The position numbers and the translations under genes were made by a program. A stretch of DNA of 64,000 bases from an uncultured Rhodanobacteraceae bacterium (GTDB lineage Bacteria; Pseudomonadota; Gammaproteobacteria; Xanthomonadales; SZUA-5): NCBI GenBank assembly GCA_937928755.1, contig CALEZI010000117.1:1-64000 (forward strand), in the 5' to 3' direction. The notes under the pieces were generated by a model. That model saw only the letters and a program-made list of their open reading frames with translations, had not been told where the DNA came from and searched no databases. Numbering within the stretch: position 1 is the stretch's first letter; each line of letters opens with the position of its first letter. Shown one piece after another: positions 61,442-64,000 of this stretch.

Positions 61442-63787
61442 TCAGAACTCCGCGCTGAAAGTGAGTTGCGCATTCCTTGCATCGCCGATGTAGGTGAACG
61501 AGCCGCTGCGGTAGGCCGCGAGATAGTAGTCGCGATCGAACAGGTTGCCGACATTGAGCCTGGCCTTGAGCGTCTCGGTGAATTCGTAGTTGGCGAAAAC
61601 GTCGACCGTGGTGTAACCGGGAATGCGGTAACTGTACTCGCCGGCGGCATTGAATCCGGCCGCGGTGTCGGGTTGGCCGGCATACATCTCGCTCGAATAG
61701 GTCACCGAGCTGCCCAGCGAGAACTTCGGCGTCGCCTGGTAGCGCAACTGGAGGAAGGCCTGGTCGTCGGCGAAGTTGCTGAGCACCTTGCCGACCTGAT
61801 TGGCGACGAACGCCTCGAGAACCTCCGATTCCATCATCGTTGCCGAGAACTGCGCGCTCCACTTTTCCGTGAGATTGCCCGACAGGCCGAACTCGATGCC
61901 GCGCACGCGATTCTTGCCGGTGTTCAGCGTGCCCAACTGCGAGTAGGCGTCGCCGACGCTTTCCATGACGTCGTCCTTGGTGATCTGGAACACCGCCGCG
62001 GTCGCCAGAAGTTTCTCGCCCATCAGATTCCACTTGCTGCCAAGTTCGATGTTCTGCACGCGCTCCGGCTGGCTCAACACCACCTGATCCGGCGATCCGC
62101 ACAACCCACCGTATCCGCAACTGCCGCCGACATCGGATTCCCCACCGTTGATGTCGCTGGCACTGGCCCACGCGAGATAGACATTGCCGACCTCGTTGAT
62201 GCGCCAGGTGAGGCTGGCATTGCCGTTCCACAAATCGTCCGAATAGTCGTAGCGAGTGAGCGTTCCGGTGCCGCTGCGCAAGGTGTTCTGGTAGTCGAAG
62301 TCGTCCCAGCGCACGCCGATGCTCGCGCTCAGACGGTCGCTGATGTCGAAGCTGTCCATTGCGTAGAACGACCAGGTCTCGATGCGATAGTCGGAATCGA
62401 AGTTGCCGCGCACGATGTCTCGCTGCAGCAGCGAGCCTATGTTGGGGACCACTGCGCCACTGCCATCGAGCAAACAGAAGTTCGGGCTGCCACCACCCCC
62501 GCCGGTCAGACAATTGCGCGCGCCATTGTTGACGACCGAGTAGACGCCGTTGAGTACGTCCAGATCCGAGTACTCGGCGCCGAATACGAGGCTGTGGTTG
62601 CGCCCGGCAAACACCGCGTCCTTGATGAGATTCAACTGGTCGACGAAATAGTCGACCTCCTGCCAACCCTGATGCGTCGACAGGGTCACCGTCGGCACCG
62701 CGCCAGCGGGATCATTGGCATTACGCGTGCCGCCGCGCGCACCGGTCAGCACGTAGCCGTTCTCGGTCGAACCAAAGCGCGCGGCATTCTCGACGCGCCA
62801 GCCGTCGTTGCCCTCGAACTCGGTGCGTAACGTGGCAATGTTGACCGTCGACTCGAGGAAATCTTCCTTCTGCTGGTACACCGGCAGGTCGTCGACCGGA
62901 TTCCCGCCGTTGGCTTCGATGTAGGTGCCGAGATCGGCGCTGCCGTCGGCATCGAGGAAATAGTAGTCGGCGGTCAGTGCGAGGCGGTCTGTCGGTCGCC
63001 ACAGGTACGACAGTGCCGCGCCGTCGCGCTGGCGCTCGGCTGGCGCACGATCGGGGACTTCTTCGTCGGCGTGCAACAGATTGGCGCGCAGCGCGGCACG
63101 CTCGCCCAACGAAAGGTTGCTGTCGAGTGCAACCCGCACATGATTGTCCGTGCCAAGGCCGACATCCACGCGGTTGAAGCTGTAGTCGCTGCTGGCGCGC
63201 TTGCTGATGCTGTTGATGATGCCGCCCGACGATCCACGCCCGGCAAAGCTCGATGACGGACCCTTGGTGATCTCCACCTGTTCGACGGCAAAACTCTCGC
63301 GCGTGGTCATTCCGGGGTCGCGCAGGCTGTCGATGAACACGTCCGAGCGCGCCTCCTGACCACGAATCACGTAGCGGTCGCCGAAGGCATTGCCGTTCTC
63401 GCCGGTACCGATGGTGATTCCCGGCTGGCCACCGACGATCGCGCGCAGATCGGTTCGCCCGGACTCGCGGATCTGCGTTTGCGTCAACACGCTGATGGTG
63501 GCCGGAGTTTCGGCCAGCGTTTCGGTGCGCCGACGGTCTCCGGAAACACGCGCCTTGTAAGGCGCGCCCTTCTCTGCGTACGGGTTGGTGTCGAGCGTGC
63601 GGTCCTCGATCTGCAGCGTGTCGAGCACCAATTCTTCTTCGCCCTCCGACGGCGTCTGTTGCGCAGCGACAGCGCCGGCCAGCGACAGCGACACGCCGAG
63701 CGCCAGGGCGCCGCGAACGACCGGTGTGCGCAGGGACAGCGGGCGCCGGAGGTTGGTCGTTACGGGTACTTCAGTCAGGACGGGCAT
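61442..63787 (-). CDS. TonB-dependent siderophore receptor
   Basis: The 781-residue outer-membrane receptor has a signal peptide (GALALGVSLSLAGAVAAQQ) and a plug domain (ETPATISVLTQTQIRESGRT, then DLRAIVGGQPGI, RGQEARSDVFIDSLRDPGMT, and GPSSSFAGRGSSGGIIN). The 22-strand barrel ends NAQLTFSAEF, with the C-terminal phenylalanine used for outer-membrane insertion. The plug and barrel resemble Fiu-type catecholate receptors. A putative TonB box may lie near EEELVLDTLQIED. It lacks the extra N-terminal signalling domain. It follows the tonB fragment by 12 bp, with GGAG before its ATG, and precedes piuC. Confidence 0.93.
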   Translation of the reverse strand: MPVLTEVPVTTNLRRPLSLRTPVVRGALALGVSLSLAGAVAAQQTPSEGEEELVLDTLQIEDRTLDTNPYAEKGAPYKARVSGDRRRTETLAETPATISVLTQTQIRESGRTDLRAIVGGQPGITIGTGENGNAFGDRYVIRGQEARSDVFIDSLRDPGMTTRESFAVEQVEITKGPSSSFAGRGSSGGIINSISKRASSDYSFNRVDVGLGTDNHVRVALDSNLSLGERAALRANLLHADEEVPDRAPAERQRDGAALSYLWRPTDRLALTADYYFLDADGSADLGTYIEANGGNPVDDLPVYQQKEDFLESTVNIATLRTEFEGNDGWRVENAARFGSTENGYVLTGARGGTRNANDPAGAVPTVTLSTHQGWQEVDYFVDQLNLIKDAVFAGRNHSLVFGAEYSDLDVLNGVYSVVNNGARNCLTGGGGGSPNFCLLDGSGAVVPNIGSLLQRDIVRGNFDSDYRIETWSFYAMDSFDISDRLSASIGVRWDDFDYQNTLRSGTGTLTRYDYSDDLWNGNASLTWRINEVGNVYLAWASASDINGGESDVGGSCGYGGLCGSPDQVVLSQPERVQNIELGSKWNLMGEKLLATAAVFQITKDDVMESVGDAYSQLGTLNTGKNRVRGIEFGLSGNLTEKWSAQFSATMMESEVLEAFVANQVGKVLSNFADDQAFLQLRYQATPKFSLGSSVTYSSEMYAGQPDTAAGFNAAGEYSYRIPGYTTVDVFANYEFTETLKARLNVGNLFDRDYYLAAYRSGSFTYIGDARNAQLTFSAEF

Positions 63788-63799
63788 GCAGGCTCCGGG

Positions 63800-64000
63800 T
63801 CAACGGGTAATCAGCGAGTACTCGATCGGCACGGTGACCGTCAGGCGGTCGACACCGAGCGAGTCGGGGATGGGGGGCAGCGGATCGGCACTGCGCAGGA
63901 CCTGCAACGCCGCTGTTTCGAGGATTTCGAAGCCGGCGCCGCGAGCGATGCTGGCCGCCAGCACGTGCCCTTCGCGATTGAGCGAGAAGCGCACATGCAC
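63800..64000 (-). CDS. Energy transducer TonB, C-terminal end (partial)
   Basis: The reading frame enters from beyond the right edge; the last 66 residues are visible. HVRFSLNREGHVLAASIARG, AGFEILETAALQVLRSADPL and PPIPDSL are the conserved TonB C-terminal (TonB_C) pattern that contacts the receptor TonB box. It ends 12 bp before the receptor gene, so both are in one operon. The N-terminal anchor and proline-rich part are outside the window. Confidence 0.9.
   Translation of the reverse strand: MHVRFSLNREGHVLAASIARGAGFEILETAALQVLRSADPLPPIPDSLGVDRLTVTVPIEYSLITR

Overview
The window is GC-rich chromosomal DNA of a Gammaproteobacterium, most likely from the Lysobacterales (Xanthomonadales). That assignment is an inference. 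It rests on the pyrG-kdsA and lgt-thyA neighbourhoods, an EfpL (YeiP) elongation factor paralogue, a tonB / TonB-dependent receptor / piuC iron cluster, and the very high load of palindromic intergenic repeats seen in that order. I saw no tRNA, rRNA, CRISPR array, prophage or intact insertion sequence. Long antisense reading frames are common because of the GC content and were ignored.

Layout. 1-8.7 kb holds housekeeping genes: kdsA (cut by the window start), pyrG, a zinc-ribbon methyltransferase, a short-chain dehydrogenase, efpL, thyA, lgt and rlmI. 8.9-11.1 kb is a MASE1-GGDEF-EAL cyclic-di-GMP protein. 11.4-22.7 kb carries three separate ABC export modules: a permease/ATPase pair, a YadG/YadH pair and a four-gene Gld-like auxiliary transport operon. 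Two coupled lipoprotein genes and a DUF6159-type membrane protein gene lie among them. 22.8-29.4 kb has small secreted or hypothetical proteins, a monooxygenase-fold protein, an NDH-2 type dehydrogenase, rlmF and the psuK-psuG pseudouridine-degradation pair. 30.1-33.5 kb has an OB-fold lipoprotein and a stand-alone divergent EF-G followed by a clear terminator.

34.2-42.8 kb is the most interesting block: a MoxR AAA+ ATPase, a DUF5682 protein, a VWA protein and a SWIM zinc-finger/HEAT-like protein. Together they match the uncharacterised YehL-YehM-YehP-YehQ set of enterobacteria. AAA+/VWA pairs usually act as regulated remodelling machines, and the two large proteins are candidate adaptor or target subunits. 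Each junction inside this cluster holds a different family of palindromic repeat. 43.1-53.2 kb is a catabolic or secreted-enzyme stretch: a type-B carboxylesterase, an SGNH hydrolase fused to a cupin, an intradiol dioxygenase, a two-subunit molybdenum hydroxylase and a penicillin-acylase family amidase. 53.2-57.1 kb has an MscS channel, a large secreted YadA-head-like protein and a small secreted partner. 57.3-60.4 kb is a cyanide-insensitive-type cydAB oxidase operon downstream of a GbsR/MarR-type regulator whose promoter region holds an 18-bp perfect palindrome. 60.6-64.0 kb is an iron-uptake operon (TonB C-terminus cut by the window end, a siderophore receptor, piuC).

Repeats shape the window as much as the genes. 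At least seven inverted-repeat families recur between genes. They often sit within a few bases of a stop codon or even supply it, and in one case a repeat arm lies in frame inside a molybdenum hydroxylase gene.
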